NCBI RefSeq assembly: GCF_024347195.1
Contig: NZ_AP025281.1
Span: 3,224,001-3,288,000 of the forward strand
DNA length: 64,000 nucleotides
Origin: Aliamphritea hakodatensis
Lineage (GTDB): Bacteria; Pseudomonadota; Gammaproteobacteria; Pseudomonadales; Balneatricaceae
Reading direction: 5' to 3'
A program made the position numbers and the translations under genes. The notes below the pieces were generated by a model that saw only the letters and a list, made by a program, of their open reading frames with translations, was not told the DNA's origin and did not search any database. Positions 25,233 to 34,820 of the stretch are shown in pieces (the first letter of the stretch is position 1; each line of letters opens with the position of its first letter).

Positions 25233-28200
25233 TGATCCTCTCTGATATCAGTATCCAGCGTCCGGTACTGGCCAGTGTAATGAGTCTGCTGATCCTGCTG
25301 ATCGGCGCCATTGCCTATGACCGGTTAACCGTACGGGAATATCCCAAAATTGATGTACCGGTGGTGACCGTGGAAACCAAATACCCCGGCGCCAGCGCAT
25401 CCATCATTGAAAGTCAGGTTACCCAGATCATTGAGGACTCACTGTCCGGCATCGAAGGGGTTGATTTCATCAGCTCTATCAGCCGCTCCGAGACCAGCCA
25501 GATCACAGTGACCTTCAAACTGGACCGCGACCCGGATGATGCGGCGAGCGATGTCCGCGACCGGGTTGGCCGGGTACGTGGCGATCTGCCCGACGACGTT
25601 GATGAGCCGGTTACCAGTAAATCTGAAGCGGATGCGCAGCCGATTATCTGGCTGGCGCTGTCGTCAGACCGCCACGATCCGATGCTCATGTCCGACCTGA
25701 CCGACCGGCTGGTGAAAGATCCGCTGCAAACTGTGTCCGGCGTGGCGAACGTGTTGCTGTTCGGTGACCGCCGCTATTCCATGCGGATCTGGCTGGACCC
25801 GGCCCGTATGGCGGCCTATAAAGTCATTCCTCAGGACATTGAAGACGCCCTGAACAAACAGAACGTCGAAATTCCGGCCGGCCGGATCGAAAGTTCACAA
25901 CGTGAATTCAGCGTATTGTCCCGTACGGACCTGAATACCGTCGAACAGTTCAACGACATCATTATCCGTAACGATGAAGGTTACCCGGTCCGTATTCGCG
26001 ACGTTGCCACGGTAAACATTGCCCCTGAAGATGACCGTAACCTGTCACGTTTTAATGGCGAAACCGCCATCGCACTGGGTGTCGTTAAGCAATCCACGGC
26101 GAACCCGCTGGACGTGTCCAACGGCATTAAAGAACGTCTGCCGCAGATCCAGTCCAACCTGCCGGAAGGCATCAAGGTTAAGATCGCCTATGATTCATCG
26201 ATCTTCATTGCCAAGTCGATTGATTCAGTCTTCAGCACCATTCTGCAGGCCAGCGGCCTGGTCGTACTGGTAATATTCTTTTTCCTGCGTAATCTGCGTG
26301 CCACCCTGATCCCGGTCATCACCATTCCACTGTCACTGATCGGTGTGTTTGCCATGATGTATTTCATGGGCTTCAGTGTGAACACCCTGACCCTGCTGGC
26401 GATGGTACTGGCAATCGGCCTGGTGGTGGATGATGCCATCGTTATGCTGGAGAACATTTACCGGCATGTAGAAAACGGTATGACCCCTATCCAGGCAGCC
26501 TTCAAAGGCAGCCGTGAGATCGGCTTTGCCGTGATTGCCACCACCCTGACACTGGTGGCTGTATTTGCCCCGGTTGCTTTCACCCCCGGCAGAACCGGCA
26601 AACTCTTCACTGAATTCTCGCTGACACTGGCGGGAGCCGTGGTGGTTTCAACCTTCATCGCCCTGACCCTGTCACCTATGATGGCTTCACGCCTGTTAAA
26701 GCATGAAAAACGCCACAGCGCCCTGTTCAACCTGGTAGAAGGCTGGCTTGTTGCCCTGAATAACGGCTATGCCACCACCCTGAAGTTCGTCCTGCGCTCC
26801 CGTGTGCTGGCACTGGCCATCATGGCGGGCAGCGTTTTTGGCAGCTGGTATTTCTATACCCAACTGCCGCAGGAACTGGCTCCCACCGAAGACCGCGGCG
26901 ACATTCTCGCCATGTCCATCGCCCCGGACGGCGCATCAGTTGGCTTCGTCGACAGGTACGCCCGTCAGGTAGAGGGCATGCTGAGCGCGATCCCGGAAGG
27001 CCGCCACAACTTCAGCATCGTCGGCTTCCCGACCGAAACAAACTCCATGGCTTTCATCTCCCTGAAGCCCTGGGAAGAACGGCAACGCAGCCAGCAATCC
27101 ATTGCGGCAGAGCTGACACCTCAGCTGTTTGGCGGCGTCACCGGCACCATGTCATTCGCGATGAACCTGCCCTCCCTTGGCCAGAGTTTTATCTCACGCC
27201 CGGTTGAGTTCATCATTAAGTCCAACAGTGACTATGCCGAGCTGCAGGGCATTTCTGATCAGCTGATGGGGCGGATACTGCAGAATCCGGGCTTTATCCA
27301 GCCGGATGTCGACCTGAAGCTCAACAAGCCTGAACTGGCCATTGATGTTGACCGCAACAAGGCTTCTGAAGTGGGTGTAGACATCAGCCTGATTGGCCGG
27401 ACGCTGGAAACCTATATTGCCAGCCGCCAGGTAACCCGCTTCAAAAAAGGCGGCGAACAGTACGACGTCATCGTTCAGGTACAGCCTGACGAACGCAGCA
27501 ACCCTGCGGACCTGAGCAACCTGTACCTGCGTAACCAGAATGACGAAATGATCCAGCTGTCGAACCTGGTAGATGTACAGGAAAGCGTTGCACCGAAGGA
27601 GCTTAACCACTTCGATAAAATGAAGTCGGTTACCTTCCAGGCAATTCTGGCCCCGGGTTACAGCGTCGGCGAAGCACTGGACTTTATTGAACAGGCGATG
27701 GCCGAAATCAGCCCCCAGACCCTGTACGATTACGGCGGTCAGTCCCGGGAGTTTAAAAACTCCAGCAACAGCCTGCTGATCACCGCTGCACTGGCCGCTA
27801 TCTTTACCTTCCTGGTACTGGCGGCACAGTTCGAGAGCTTTAAGCACCCGCTGATCATCATGCTGTCTGTGCCGCCGGCGATCTTCGGGGCGGTGATGGC
27901 CCTGCACTTTGCCGGTGCGTCACTGAGTATCTACAGTAAAATCGGCCTGATCACCCTGATAGGCCTGGTCACCAAGCACGGCATACTGATTGTTGAATTC
28001 GCCAATCAGCTGCAGGAAAAAGGGGCCAGTGTCAGTGATGCGGTTCTGGAAGCAGCAACTCTGCGTCTGCGCCCTATCCTGATGACCACTGCAGCAACCG
28101 TTCTGGGCGCATTCCCGCTGGCCTTCGCCTTCGGCGCCGGTGCAGAAAGCCGCCAGCAACTGGGCTGGGTTATCGTCGGAGGAATGACCCTCGGCACAAT

Positions 28201-28321
28201 TCTTACGCTATTTGTAATACCCACGGTATACAGTTATCTTGGTAAGCGCCTGTTCAAACAGGTTTCTTACCAGGAAACAGCCGAAGATACCGATAGCACA
28301 ATTAACAGCGCCACCAAGTAA
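25232..28321 (+). CDS. RND multidrug efflux permease (HAE1 family)
   Basis: 1029 residues with the AcrB plan: 12 transmembrane helices and two large periplasmic loops. The N-terminus ISIQRPVLASVMSLLILLIG is family-typical; proton-relay acidic residues lie in AIGLVVDDAIVMLENIYRH near 400. Uses the proton gradient to expel hydrophobic or amphiphilic compounds. Sequence style resembles the MexI/VexF branch more than AcrB, but substrates cannot be stated. Confidence 0.94.
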   Translation: MILSDISIQRPVLASVMSLLILLIGAIAYDRLTVREYPKIDVPVVTVETKYPGASASIIESQVTQIIEDSLSGIEGVDFISSISRSETSQITVTFKLDRDPDDAASDVRDRVGRVRGDLPDDVDEPVTSKSEADAQPIIWLALSSDRHDPMLMSDLTDRLVKDPLQTVSGVANVLLFGDRRYSMRIWLDPARMAAYKVIPQDIEDALNKQNVEIPAGRIESSQREFSVLSRTDLNTVEQFNDIIIRNDEGYPVRIRDVATVNIAPEDDRNLSRFNGETAIALGVVKQSTANPLDVSNGIKERLPQIQSNLPEGIKVKIAYDSSIFIAKSIDSVFSTILQASGLVVLVIFFFLRNLRATLIPVITIPLSLIGVFAMMYFMGFSVNTLTLLAMVLAIGLVVDDAIVMLENIYRHVENGMTPIQAAFKGSREIGFAVIATTLTLVAVFAPVAFTPGRTGKLFTEFSLTLAGAVVVSTFIALTLSPMMASRLLKHEKRHSALFNLVEGWLVALNNGYATTLKFVLRSRVLALAIMAGSVFGSWYFYTQLPQELAPTEDRGDILAMSIAPDGASVGFVDRYARQVEGMLSAIPEGRHNFSIVGFPTETNSMAFISLKPWEERQRSQQSIAAELTPQLFGGVTGTMSFAMNLPSLGQSFISRPVEFIIKSNSDYAELQGISDQLMGRILQNPGFIQPDVDLKLNKPELAIDVDRNKASEVGVDISLIGRTLETYIASRQVTRFKKGGEQYDVIVQVQPDERSNPADLSNLYLRNQNDEMIQLSNLVDVQESVAPKELNHFDKMKSVTFQAILAPGYSVGEALDFIEQAMAEISPQTLYDYGGQSREFKNSSNSLLITAALAAIFTFLVLAAQFESFKHPLIIMLSVPPAIFGAVMALHFAGASLSIYSKIGLITLIGLVTKHGILIVEFANQLQEKGASVSDAVLEAATLRLRPILMTTAATVLGAFPLAFAFGAGAESRQQLGWVIVGGMTLGTILTLFVIPTVYSYLGKRLFKQVSYQETAEDTDSTINSATK

Positions 28322-28346
28322 ACGCTGACAGGAAAGGAAAACAAAC

Positions 28347-29654
28347 GTGAAAATGGTAACTAATCTTTGCCGCCTGACACTGCTGGCAGGCTGTATTCAG
28401 GCCGCTGCAGTACAGGCAGGCAGCCTGGCAGATATCTACCAGCAAGCTTTACAGCATGATCCGCAACTCAAAGCATCTGCATCATCTGCGCTGGCCGGTG
28501 CTGAAGCGATCCCGCAGGCGGAAGCAGGCCTGCGACCGACCATCAGCCTGAGTGCCAATGCCAGCCGTAACGACTCTGAGACCCGTAATTTCAATAACAG
28601 CGGTTACACTGTCAGCCTGAGCCAGCCAATCTACGACTCGGCAGCCTGGCACGGGGTAAAACGTGGTGAAGCCCTGAGCCACTCAGCCCAGCTGCAATAC
28701 GATCAGGCTCAACAGAACCTGATCATCCGCAGCGTGGAAAGCTACCTGAACGTATTACGGGCCAAAAACACCCTTGAAACCACCCAAGCAGAAGAACGGG
28801 CCATTAAGCGCCGCCTTGATCAGGTCAATGCCCAGTTTGATGTTGGTCTGATTCCGGTCACGGATGTCCATGAAGCACAGGCGTCTTACGACAACGCTAA
28901 AGTGGCCCGGATTCTGGCAGAAGGTGAACTGGATAACAGCTTTGAAGCCATCGAACGCCTGTCTGGCCAGAGCTATAATGACGTCGACACACTCAGCGCC
29001 AAATACCCGATTGAAAACCTTGAATCGAACGACGCCAAAGCCTGGCTGAGCAAGGCCCGGGACGGCAACCTGTCCCTGCAGGTTGCTGACAGCAATGTTG
29101 AAGCCAGCCGTCAGCTGATCCGGGTCAACCGTAGCGGCCACAAGCCAACGGTATCTATCACCGCCAGCCATGATCAGGACAAGGGTAACACCCTGAACGA
29201 TGACCGTAATGAAACCAACCAGATCGGTCTGACATTCAACCTGCCACTTTACTCCGGCGGTGGCACCAGCTCCCGTGTCAGAGAAGCGGAATACCGGCTG
29301 GACGAAGCATTGCAGAACCGCGAAGACGTCTATCAGGGCATCAGACTGGATACCCGCAGCCTGCTGCGCGACCTGTCTACCGACGTCCTGAGCGTTGCTG
29401 CCCGCCAGCAAAGCATCCGCTCCAGTGAAACCGCCCTGAAAGCTACCGAAGAAGGTTTCAATGTCGGTACCCGTAACGTTGTAGACGTACTGCAGGCAGA
29501 ACAGAACCTGTACCGCGCCCAGCGCGACTATGCTGAAGCACGCTTCAACTACGTGCTGAATCTGTTCCGCTTCAAGCAGGTCATCGGTACCCTGAACCCT
29601 GAAGACATTCAGGGACTGGATATCTGGATGGTATCCGGCAACGGTCAGGGCTAA
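28347..29654 (+). CDS. TolC-family outer membrane efflux channel
   Basis: 435 residues. A signal peptide (cleaved after AVQA near 25) precedes SLADIYQQALQHDPQLKAS, the standard TolC opening. Two repeats of long helices and beta strands follow (GLRPTISLSANAS and GHKPTVSITASHD), and the conserved GTRNVVDVLQAEQNLYRAQRDYAEARFNYVLNLFRFK lies near the C-terminus. The reading uses GTG at 28347, with GGAAAGGAAA upstream; the ATG two codons later is an alternative. Last gene of the operon. Confidence 0.93.
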   Translation: MKMVTNLCRLTLLAGCIQAAAVQAGSLADIYQQALQHDPQLKASASSALAGAEAIPQAEAGLRPTISLSANASRNDSETRNFNNSGYTVSLSQPIYDSAAWHGVKRGEALSHSAQLQYDQAQQNLIIRSVESYLNVLRAKNTLETTQAEERAIKRRLDQVNAQFDVGLIPVTDVHEAQASYDNAKVARILAEGELDNSFEAIERLSGQSYNDVDTLSAKYPIENLESNDAKAWLSKARDGNLSLQVADSNVEASRQLIRVNRSGHKPTVSITASHDQDKGNTLNDDRNETNQIGLTFNLPLYSGGGTSSRVREAEYRLDEALQNREDVYQGIRLDTRSLLRDLSTDVLSVAARQQSIRSSETALKATEEGFNVGTRNVVDVLQAEQNLYRAQRDYAEARFNYVLNLFRFKQVIGTLNPEDIQGLDIWMVSGNGQG

Positions 29655-29673
29655 AGCGCCAACCGGTAAACAC

Positions 29674-29701
29674 AAAAACGCGCTGACCAGCGCGTTTTTT
29701 T
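29674..29701 (+). terminator. Intrinsic terminator of the efflux operon
   Basis: AAAAACGCGCTG, short loop, CAGCGCG, seven T; 19 nt after the tolC-like stop. Confidence 0.9.
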
Positions 29702-29781
29702 ATTGCCCTCCCTGCCGGACCTGACTGAAGAACCGCCTCCTGTTGAGGGGATCAGCCTGAAAAACGCCGGCAAACAGACAC

Positions 29782-29809
29782 AAAAAAACGCGCCACAGGG
29801 CGCGTTTTT
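29782..29809 (-). terminator. Intrinsic terminator of fabV
   Basis: On the minus strand AACGCGCC, CTGT loop, GGCGCG, seven T; 17 nt after the fabV stop. Together with the previous hairpin it separates the converging units. Confidence 0.9.
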
Positions 29810-29826
29810 CACAGGCTTTCATGCAA

Positions 29827-31020
29827 TCAGATATCGATTACATCAAACTCAACTTCCGGGCTGACATCTGCTTCATAATCCACACCGTCAACGCCAAAGC
29901 CGAACAGCTTCAGGAATTCGTCTTTATAGAGCTGATAATCGGTCAGGTCGAACAGGTTATCGCTGGTCACCTGAGACCACAGCGCCTGACACTGCTGCTG
30001 AATGTCATCACGCAGTTCCCAGTCATCCATACGCATGCGGTTTTCATCATCCATCTGACCGGCAGAACCGGCAATCGCCGTCTCAAACAGACGGTAAACC
30101 TGATCCATACAGCCTTCATGCACGCCTTCTTCACGCATAATCTTGAAGACCATAGACAGGTACAGCGGCATCACAGGAATTGCAGAGCTGGCCTGAGTAA
30201 CTACAGACTTCAGTACCGCAACGTTGGCACTGCCACCGGTCTTGCCCAGAGTTTCATTCAGAGCAGCCGCGGCGCGGTCAACGTCTTTCTTCGCCTGACC
30301 CAGGGCGCCGTCCCAGTAGATCGGCCAGGTAATTTCAGTACCGATGTAGCTGTACGCAACGGTCTTACAACCTTCAGCCAGCACACCGGCTTCATTCAGC
30401 TGATTAATCCACAGTTCCCAGTCTTCACCGCCCATCACCGTCACGGTGTTCGCGATTTCTTCATCCGTGGCCGGCTCAACTTCAGCATCGATAATCACAT
30501 CTTTGTTGGTATCGATTGCAGTTGAACGGTAAACCTCACCGATCGGCTTCAGGCAGGAACGGATAACTTCACCGGTTTCCGGCATTTTACGGACCGGCGA
30601 AGCCAGTGAGTAAACCACCATATCAATCTGACCCAGATCTTCTTTAATCAGATCAATGGTTTTTTGCTTAGCTTCGTTTGAGAACGCATCGCCGTTCAGG
30701 CTCTTCGCGTACAGACCCGCTTCATGGGCTTTTTTATCGAAAGCAGCTGCGTTATACCAGCCCGCTGTACCGGTTTTACGCTCAGTAGCCGGCTTTTCAA
30801 AGAATACACCTATGGTAGCTGCACCACAGCCAAATGCTGCTGCAATCCGCGAAGACATGCCGTATCCACTGGAGGACCCAACAACCAGGACTCGCTTAGG
30901 ACCGTTCCCGATCGCACCCTTAGCCTTGGTCAGATCGATCTGCTCCTGGATGTTTTGCTCACAACCGGTTGGGTGAGTGGTGGTACAAATAAAACCGCGA
31001 ATCTTTGGTTTGATAATCAT
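29827..31020 (-). CDS. fabV: Enoyl-ACP/trans-2-enoyl-CoA reductase FabV (NADH)
   Basis: 397-residue single-chain reductase of fatty acid synthesis that reduces trans-2-enoyl thioesters with NADH. Diagnostic features: the N-terminus MIIKPKIRGFICTTTHPTGCE, the Rossmann loop VLVVGSSSGYGMSSRIAAAFG (an extended SDR cofactor loop), and the Y-X8-K catalytic spacing in YWDGALGQAK. FabV is known to be resistant to triclosan, so its carrier often tolerates that compound. It forms its own unit. Confidence 0.96.
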   Translation of the reverse strand: MIIKPKIRGFICTTTHPTGCEQNIQEQIDLTKAKGAIGNGPKRVLVVGSSSGYGMSSRIAAAFGCGAATIGVFFEKPATERKTGTAGWYNAAAFDKKAHEAGLYAKSLNGDAFSNEAKQKTIDLIKEDLGQIDMVVYSLASPVRKMPETGEVIRSCLKPIGEVYRSTAIDTNKDVIIDAEVEPATDEEIANTVTVMGGEDWELWINQLNEAGVLAEGCKTVAYSYIGTEITWPIYWDGALGQAKKDVDRAAAALNETLGKTGGSANVAVLKSVVTQASSAIPVMPLYLSMVFKIMREEGVHEGCMDQVYRLFETAIAGSAGQMDDENRMRMDDWELRDDIQQQCQALWSQVTSDNLFDLTDYQLYKDEFLKLFGFGVDGVDYEADVSPEVEFDVIDI

Positions 31021-31340
31021 TAGCTATCCACTTTGGTAAGTGCACGCCGGGCGGGCCCCACTTTCCCGTGGGATGCCCCTAAAACGTACGAAACTTTAAA
31101 ACAGCGGCTAAAGATACCTGATTTTGCCATTTTAAGGAACCTCTAGCGTGCAATAGCAAGACCCGCTTCTTGCCTGACTGCGTCATTTTCGGATGTACAC
31201 AAGTGACTGATATCAGGGAAATAAGGTGTTTTTCAGTACCGCATTTCTGGCCGTTAGCAGCCCGCTGACAACAGCCGGAAATGCAGGCAACAAAAAAGCC
31301 GCGCGGTCTCCCGGGCGGCTTTTTTTCAGTTCAGCTGTAA
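31021..31340. other. Intergenic region between etfA and fabV, with an intrinsic terminator
   Basis: 320 bases. The left part holds an intrinsic terminator for etfBA at 31292-31326: on the minus strand AAAAAAGCCGCC, CGGGAGACCG apex, CGCGGC, six or more T. The rest is the fabV leader; a GC-rich inverted segment (GGGCGGGCCCCAC...GTGGGATGCCCC) lies near 31048-31079 and could form a leader hairpin. I could not place a clean promoter. Confidence 0.6.
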
Positions 31341-32270
31341 TTACAGCTTGCTGTCCAGTTCAGGAACAGCTTCGAACAGGTCTGCTACCAGGCCGTAATC
31401 GGCAACCTGGAAGATAGGCGCTTCGTCATCTTTGTTGATAGCAACAATGATCTTGGAGTCCTTCATACCTGCCAGGTGCTGGATCGCACCGGAGATACCA
31501 ACCGCAACGTACAGGTCCGGAGCAACGATTTTACCCGTCTGACCAACCTGCATATCGTTTGGTACGAAACCGGCATCAACCGCAGCACGGGATGCACCAA
31601 CCGCTGCACCCAGCTTGTCAGCAACAGCATCCAGCATTGCAAAGTTTTCGCCGTTACCCATACCGCGACCACCGGAAACGATGATTTTAGCAGAGGTCAG
31701 TTCAGGACGGTCGCTCTGAGCAACTGCGTCGCTGACGAAAGAAGATACACCGGCATCGTGAGCAGCAGAAACCGCTTCAACTGCTGCGCTACCACCTTCA
31801 GCAGCGGCTGCTTCGAAAGCAGTACCACGAACAGTGATTACCTTGATAGCATCCAGAGACTTAACAGTCGCGATCGCGTTACCCGCATAGATCGGACGGC
31901 CGAAAGTATCGGCGCTGTCGACACGCAGGATGTCAGAGATCTGACCTACGTCCAGCAGCGCAGCAGCGCGTGGCAGAATGTTCTTGGCTTCCGGAGTAGA
32001 AGTCGCCACGATGTGCGAGTAACCGGCACCCAGTTCAGCAACCAGCTTAGCAACGTTTTCAGCCAGCTGATTCGCGTAAGCAGCGTTATCAGCAACCAGT
32101 ACTTTAGAAACGCCTGCTACTTTCGCAGCTTCATCAGCTGCACCCTGACAGCCGCTACCGGCTACCAGTACGTCAATGTCACCACCCACTTGCTGAGCAG
32201 CAGTTACCGCGTGCAGGGTAGATGCTTTCAGCGTGGAGTTATCGTGTTCTGCAATGATTAAGGTAGCCAT
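31341..32270 (-). CDS. etfA: Electron transfer flavoprotein alpha subunit
   Basis: 309 residues. The C-terminal FAD-binding domain shows the ETF alpha signature LYVAVGISGAIQHLAGMKDSKIIVAINKDDEAPIFQVADYGLVADLFEAVPEL, near 250-305, and the GGRGMG motif near 200. With EtfB it carries electrons from acyl-CoA and related dehydrogenases to ETF-ubiquinone oxidoreductase. It would serve the acyl-CoA dehydrogenase at 58899. Starts 1 nt after etfB ends. Confidence 0.96.
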   Translation of the reverse strand: MATLIIAEHDNSTLKASTLHAVTAAQQVGGDIDVLVAGSGCQGAADEAAKVAGVSKVLVADNAAYANQLAENVAKLVAELGAGYSHIVATSTPEAKNILPRAAALLDVGQISDILRVDSADTFGRPIYAGNAIATVKSLDAIKVITVRGTAFEAAAAEGGSAAVEAVSAAHDAGVSSFVSDAVAQSDRPELTSAKIIVSGGRGMGNGENFAMLDAVADKLGAAVGASRAAVDAGFVPNDMQVGQTGKIVAPDLYVAVGISGAIQHLAGMKDSKIIVAINKDDEAPIFQVADYGLVADLFEAVPELDSKL

Positions 32271-32271
32271 A

Positions 32272-33021
32272 TCAGATCACCTTCGCTTCGTTCTTCAGTT
32301 TGTCTACCAGCTCGTCAACGCTCGCCACCTTGATACCAGCCTGACGTTCTTCAGGGGTATCGACACGCAGTACTTCAGAGTGCGCCTTGATAGTTACACC
32401 CAGCTCTTCCGGCGTAGTTGTATCCATCGGCTTCTTCTTCGCCTTCATGATGTTCGGCAGAGACGCGTAACGTGGTTCGTTCAGACGCAGGTCGGTTGTA
32501 ACCAGAGCAGGCATTGCCAGCTCAACGGTCTGCAGACCGCCATCAACTTCACGGGTAACCAGCGCTTTATCACCTTCGATCTTAACTTCAGACGCGAAAG
32601 TACCCTGTGCCATACCTGTCAGTGCACCCAGCATCTGACCAGTCTGGTTGTTATCGCTGTCGATCGCCTGCTTACCCATGATAACCAGACCAGGCTGTTC
32701 CTGTTCGATTACCTTAGTCAGCAGCTTAGCAACGTTCAAAGATTCCAGAACTTCATCAGTCTGAACCAGAATGCCACGGTCAGCACCCAGCGCCAGAGCG
32801 GTACGGATTTGCTCCTGTGCAGCCTGTGGGCCCAGAGACACAACAACAACTTCACTGGCAACACCCGCTTCTTTCAGGCGAACCGCTTCTTCTACAGCGA
32901 TTTCACAGAAAGGATTCATCGCCATTTTTACATTGGTTAGATCAACATCAGTGTTATCAGACTTTACACGTACCTTTACGTTGTAATCGATAACCCGCTT
33001 GACAGTTACCAGTACTTTCAT
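32272..33021 (-). CDS. etfB: Electron transfer flavoprotein beta subunit
   Basis: 249 residues. Starts MKVLVTVKRVIDYNVKVRVK, and carries the beta signature VELAMPALVTTDLRLNEPRYASLPNIMKAKKKP near 170-205 together with the AMP-binding region IMGKQAIDSDNNQTGQMLGAL. First gene of the two-gene etfBA unit. Confidence 0.97.
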   Translation of the reverse strand: MKVLVTVKRVIDYNVKVRVKSDNTDVDLTNVKMAMNPFCEIAVEEAVRLKEAGVASEVVVVSLGPQAAQEQIRTALALGADRGILVQTDEVLESLNVAKLLTKVIEQEQPGLVIMGKQAIDSDNNQTGQMLGALTGMAQGTFASEVKIEGDKALVTREVDGGLQTVELAMPALVTTDLRLNEPRYASLPNIMKAKKKPMDTTTPEELGVTIKAHSEVLRVDTPEERQAGIKVASVDELVDKLKNEAKVI

Positions 33022-33462
33022 TCGTACACCGTCCCTATCTTAAATTTTGGTTAGTGACCGCTAAAAAAACAATTACCCCGATTGAGCCATCGACACATTA
33101 GGGAATCTACTTATTTTACATAGCGCCTTTTAATAAGCAATCACCTTAAAAGGTAATAAGCAATCGCCCGAAATAAGGCTAATAAAAGAAAGCTCATAAA
33201 ATCGAGAACTTCTTATAAGACAGAGTACAGCCAATTTCAATAAGAAACCTGACTCAGGTCGCATATAGACCAGATACAGGACGACTCTGCACCAGAAACG
33301 TCACCGCCCCGCGAGCTGTCTGCTGGGGCGTATTTCAGAGATATTTTTTAATGGGCTGCAAAGCGATCGGAAAACGTCCCCCTGAATAACAAAATACCCT
33401 GCCGGAAATCCGCCAGGGTATTGCGCAATTGTAGGAAGCCGGAGCGGCCCCGGATGACATTC
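33022..33462. promoter_or_regulatory. etfBA upstream region with 12-bp direct repeat and hairpins
   Basis: 441 bases without a gene. An exact 12-bp direct repeat, TAATAAGCAATC, lies at 33131-33142 and 33154-33165, starts 23 bp apart, with the small inverted repeat ACCTT-AA-AAGGT between (33143-33154). It is 110-145 bp upstream of etfB, so a regulator site is plausible. Toward the DUF1127 gene there are two hairpins: GCCCC...GGGGC at 33306-33330 and AATACCCTG...CAGGGTATT at 33393-33422; the latter probably ends the DUF1127 transcript. Confidence 0.5.
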
Positions 33463-33723
33463 TCAGCGCCAGAATGGCTTATCCGCTTCTGCCAGCGCAT
33501 CCGCCCGGCTCAGACCGAGATCTTTCAGCATTACCGCATCCAGCCCGGCCAGTTGCCGGCGGCTGCGCCAGTTATGTAACCAGTGCTTAAGCTGCAGGGT
33601 AATCCGCTTTGTGAATGTCTGAACGCAATCCTGCTGCGCTTCCCGGTTGCTGACAACCTGCTTCAGGCAATCCGCATTCAAATTAAGTTTTTCTGTCTTA
33701 TAGCATGGATTGTATACGCTCAT
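33463..33723 (-). CDS. Small DUF1127 (YjiS-like) protein, second copy
   Basis: 86 residues; C-terminal DUF1127 core LAGLDAVMLKDLGLSRADALAEADKPFW at about 58-85, close to the copy at 13682-13930. The N-terminal half is unrelated to that copy. The ATG at 33723 follows GAGGAG by 9 nt; a GTG three codons upstream is less likely. Divergent from a LysR regulator, a repeated arrangement for this family. Confidence 0.85.
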   Translation of the reverse strand: MSVYNPCYKTEKLNLNADCLKQVVSNREAQQDCVQTFTKRITLQLKHWLHNWRSRRQLAGLDAVMLKDLGLSRADALAEADKPFWR

Positions 33724-33840
33724 TATCAGCACTCCTCATACAGGTTATGACCAGTGATTTCGCCCTGTATTTATGTTTTTGTATGGGAGTATTCTTGCCT
33801 GCACAGACGGCAGCGACAAACGATTAGTTTTTACATATAC

Positions 33841-33855
33841 TTAAGAAAAACTTAA
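33841..33855. promoter_or_regulatory. Possible LysR-type box
   Basis: Inverted repeat TTAAG-N5-CTTAA in the 159-bp divergent region between the DUF1127 and LysR genes. It fits the T-N11-A rule of LysR operators. No footprint-like second site is evident. Confidence 0.4.
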
Positions 33856-33882
33856 TCATATAACAATCAGGATGTTTCTCAG

Positions 33883-34818
33883 GTGAACCGATTACCGCCC
33901 CTCAAAGCGCTGCAGGCATTTCGCCACGCCGGAGAATGCAGCAGTTTTAAGGCTGCCGCTGAGCAGCTGCATGTCACTCAGGCAGCCATCAGCCAGCAAA
34001 TCCGCAGCCTGGAAGAACACCTTGAAGTACGCCTGTTTCAGCGTAAAACCCGGGAAGTCAGCCTGACTGCTGAAGGCCAGGCGTTGCTCAGCCACATCAG
34101 CAAAGCCTTCCGGCATATCGAAACAGGCATACTGGAGCTCAGTAAGGACCCCTATCCGGATCAGCTTACTCTTAGCGCACTGCCCTCTTTTGCGGCCCGC
34201 TGGCTGGTGCCGCGGCTGGGCTTTTTCCAGCAACACGCTGAGGATATCAACATCCGCCTGACGCCCAGCCTGGGGCTGGCGAGCTTTGACGATAAGGCGC
34301 TGGATCTGGCCATCCGCTTTGGCACCGGCGACTACCCCGGTCTGGAATCACGCTTATTACTGGAAGACTATTTACTGCCGGTCTGCCACCCGTCGCTGCT
34401 CGACCCGAACAAACCTGTCAGGCCTCAGCTGAGCAGCATGCCCATGCTGATTGATCAGGCACCGGATGTGCAATTCATCAGTGCGGAAGTCGAAGAGGCA
34501 TTAGGGTTTTCCATGGAAAGAAGTAAATCCAAACTCTACGTTTCAGATGCCAACATGCTGGTTGAAGCCCTGCTCAGTGCACAGGGCCTGGCGATGATGC
34601 GGTTCAGCCTGGTGTATGAATTACTGCAGCGGGGCCAGTTGGTATGCCCCGCCGCCATAGCGGTAAAATCCGCCTACAGCTTCTTTCTGGTCGCCCCGCC
34701 AGCGCATTTTCAGCGCGAGAAAATCATCCGCTTTGAGCACTGGTTAAGAGAAGAGCTGCAGGTTATTGAAGCCGGCTGGCTCGCCTTCAGCCAGCAACAG
34801 AACCTGCAGGACCTGTAA
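33883..34818 (+). CDS. LysR-family transcriptional regulator (GcvA-like)
   Basis: 311 residues. The winged HTH at about 1-65 begins LPPLKALQAFRHAGECSSFKAAAEQLHVTQAAISQQIRSLEEHL, the phrasing of the GcvA subgroup. The periplasmic-binding-like effector domain spans about 90-300. Start is GTG at 33883. Divergent from the DUF1127 gene, which is its most likely target; there is no glycine-cleavage gene nearby, so the GcvA name is only a family statement. Confidence 0.88.
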   Translation: MNRLPPLKALQAFRHAGECSSFKAAAEQLHVTQAAISQQIRSLEEHLEVRLFQRKTREVSLTAEGQALLSHISKAFRHIETGILELSKDPYPDQLTLSALPSFAARWLVPRLGFFQQHAEDINIRLTPSLGLASFDDKALDLAIRFGTGDYPGLESRLLLEDYLLPVCHPSLLDPNKPVRPQLSSMPMLIDQAPDVQFISAEVEEALGFSMERSKSKLYVSDANMLVEALLSAQGLAMMRFSLVYELLQRGQLVCPAAIAVKSAYSFFLVAPPAHFQREKIIRFEHWLREELQVIEAGWLAFSQQQNLQDL

Positions 34819-34820
34819 GG

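Noticed and set aside
28755..29675. A 306-codon open frame antisense to the tolC-like gene
   Set aside because: It mirrors the codon pattern of the clear TolC-family gene, has no recognisable domain and no ribosome-binding site.
31476..32261. A 261-codon open frame antisense to etfA
   Set aside because: The etfA protein is unmistakable in the other strand; the antisense product is Ser/Thr/Arg/Asn-rich with no domain.
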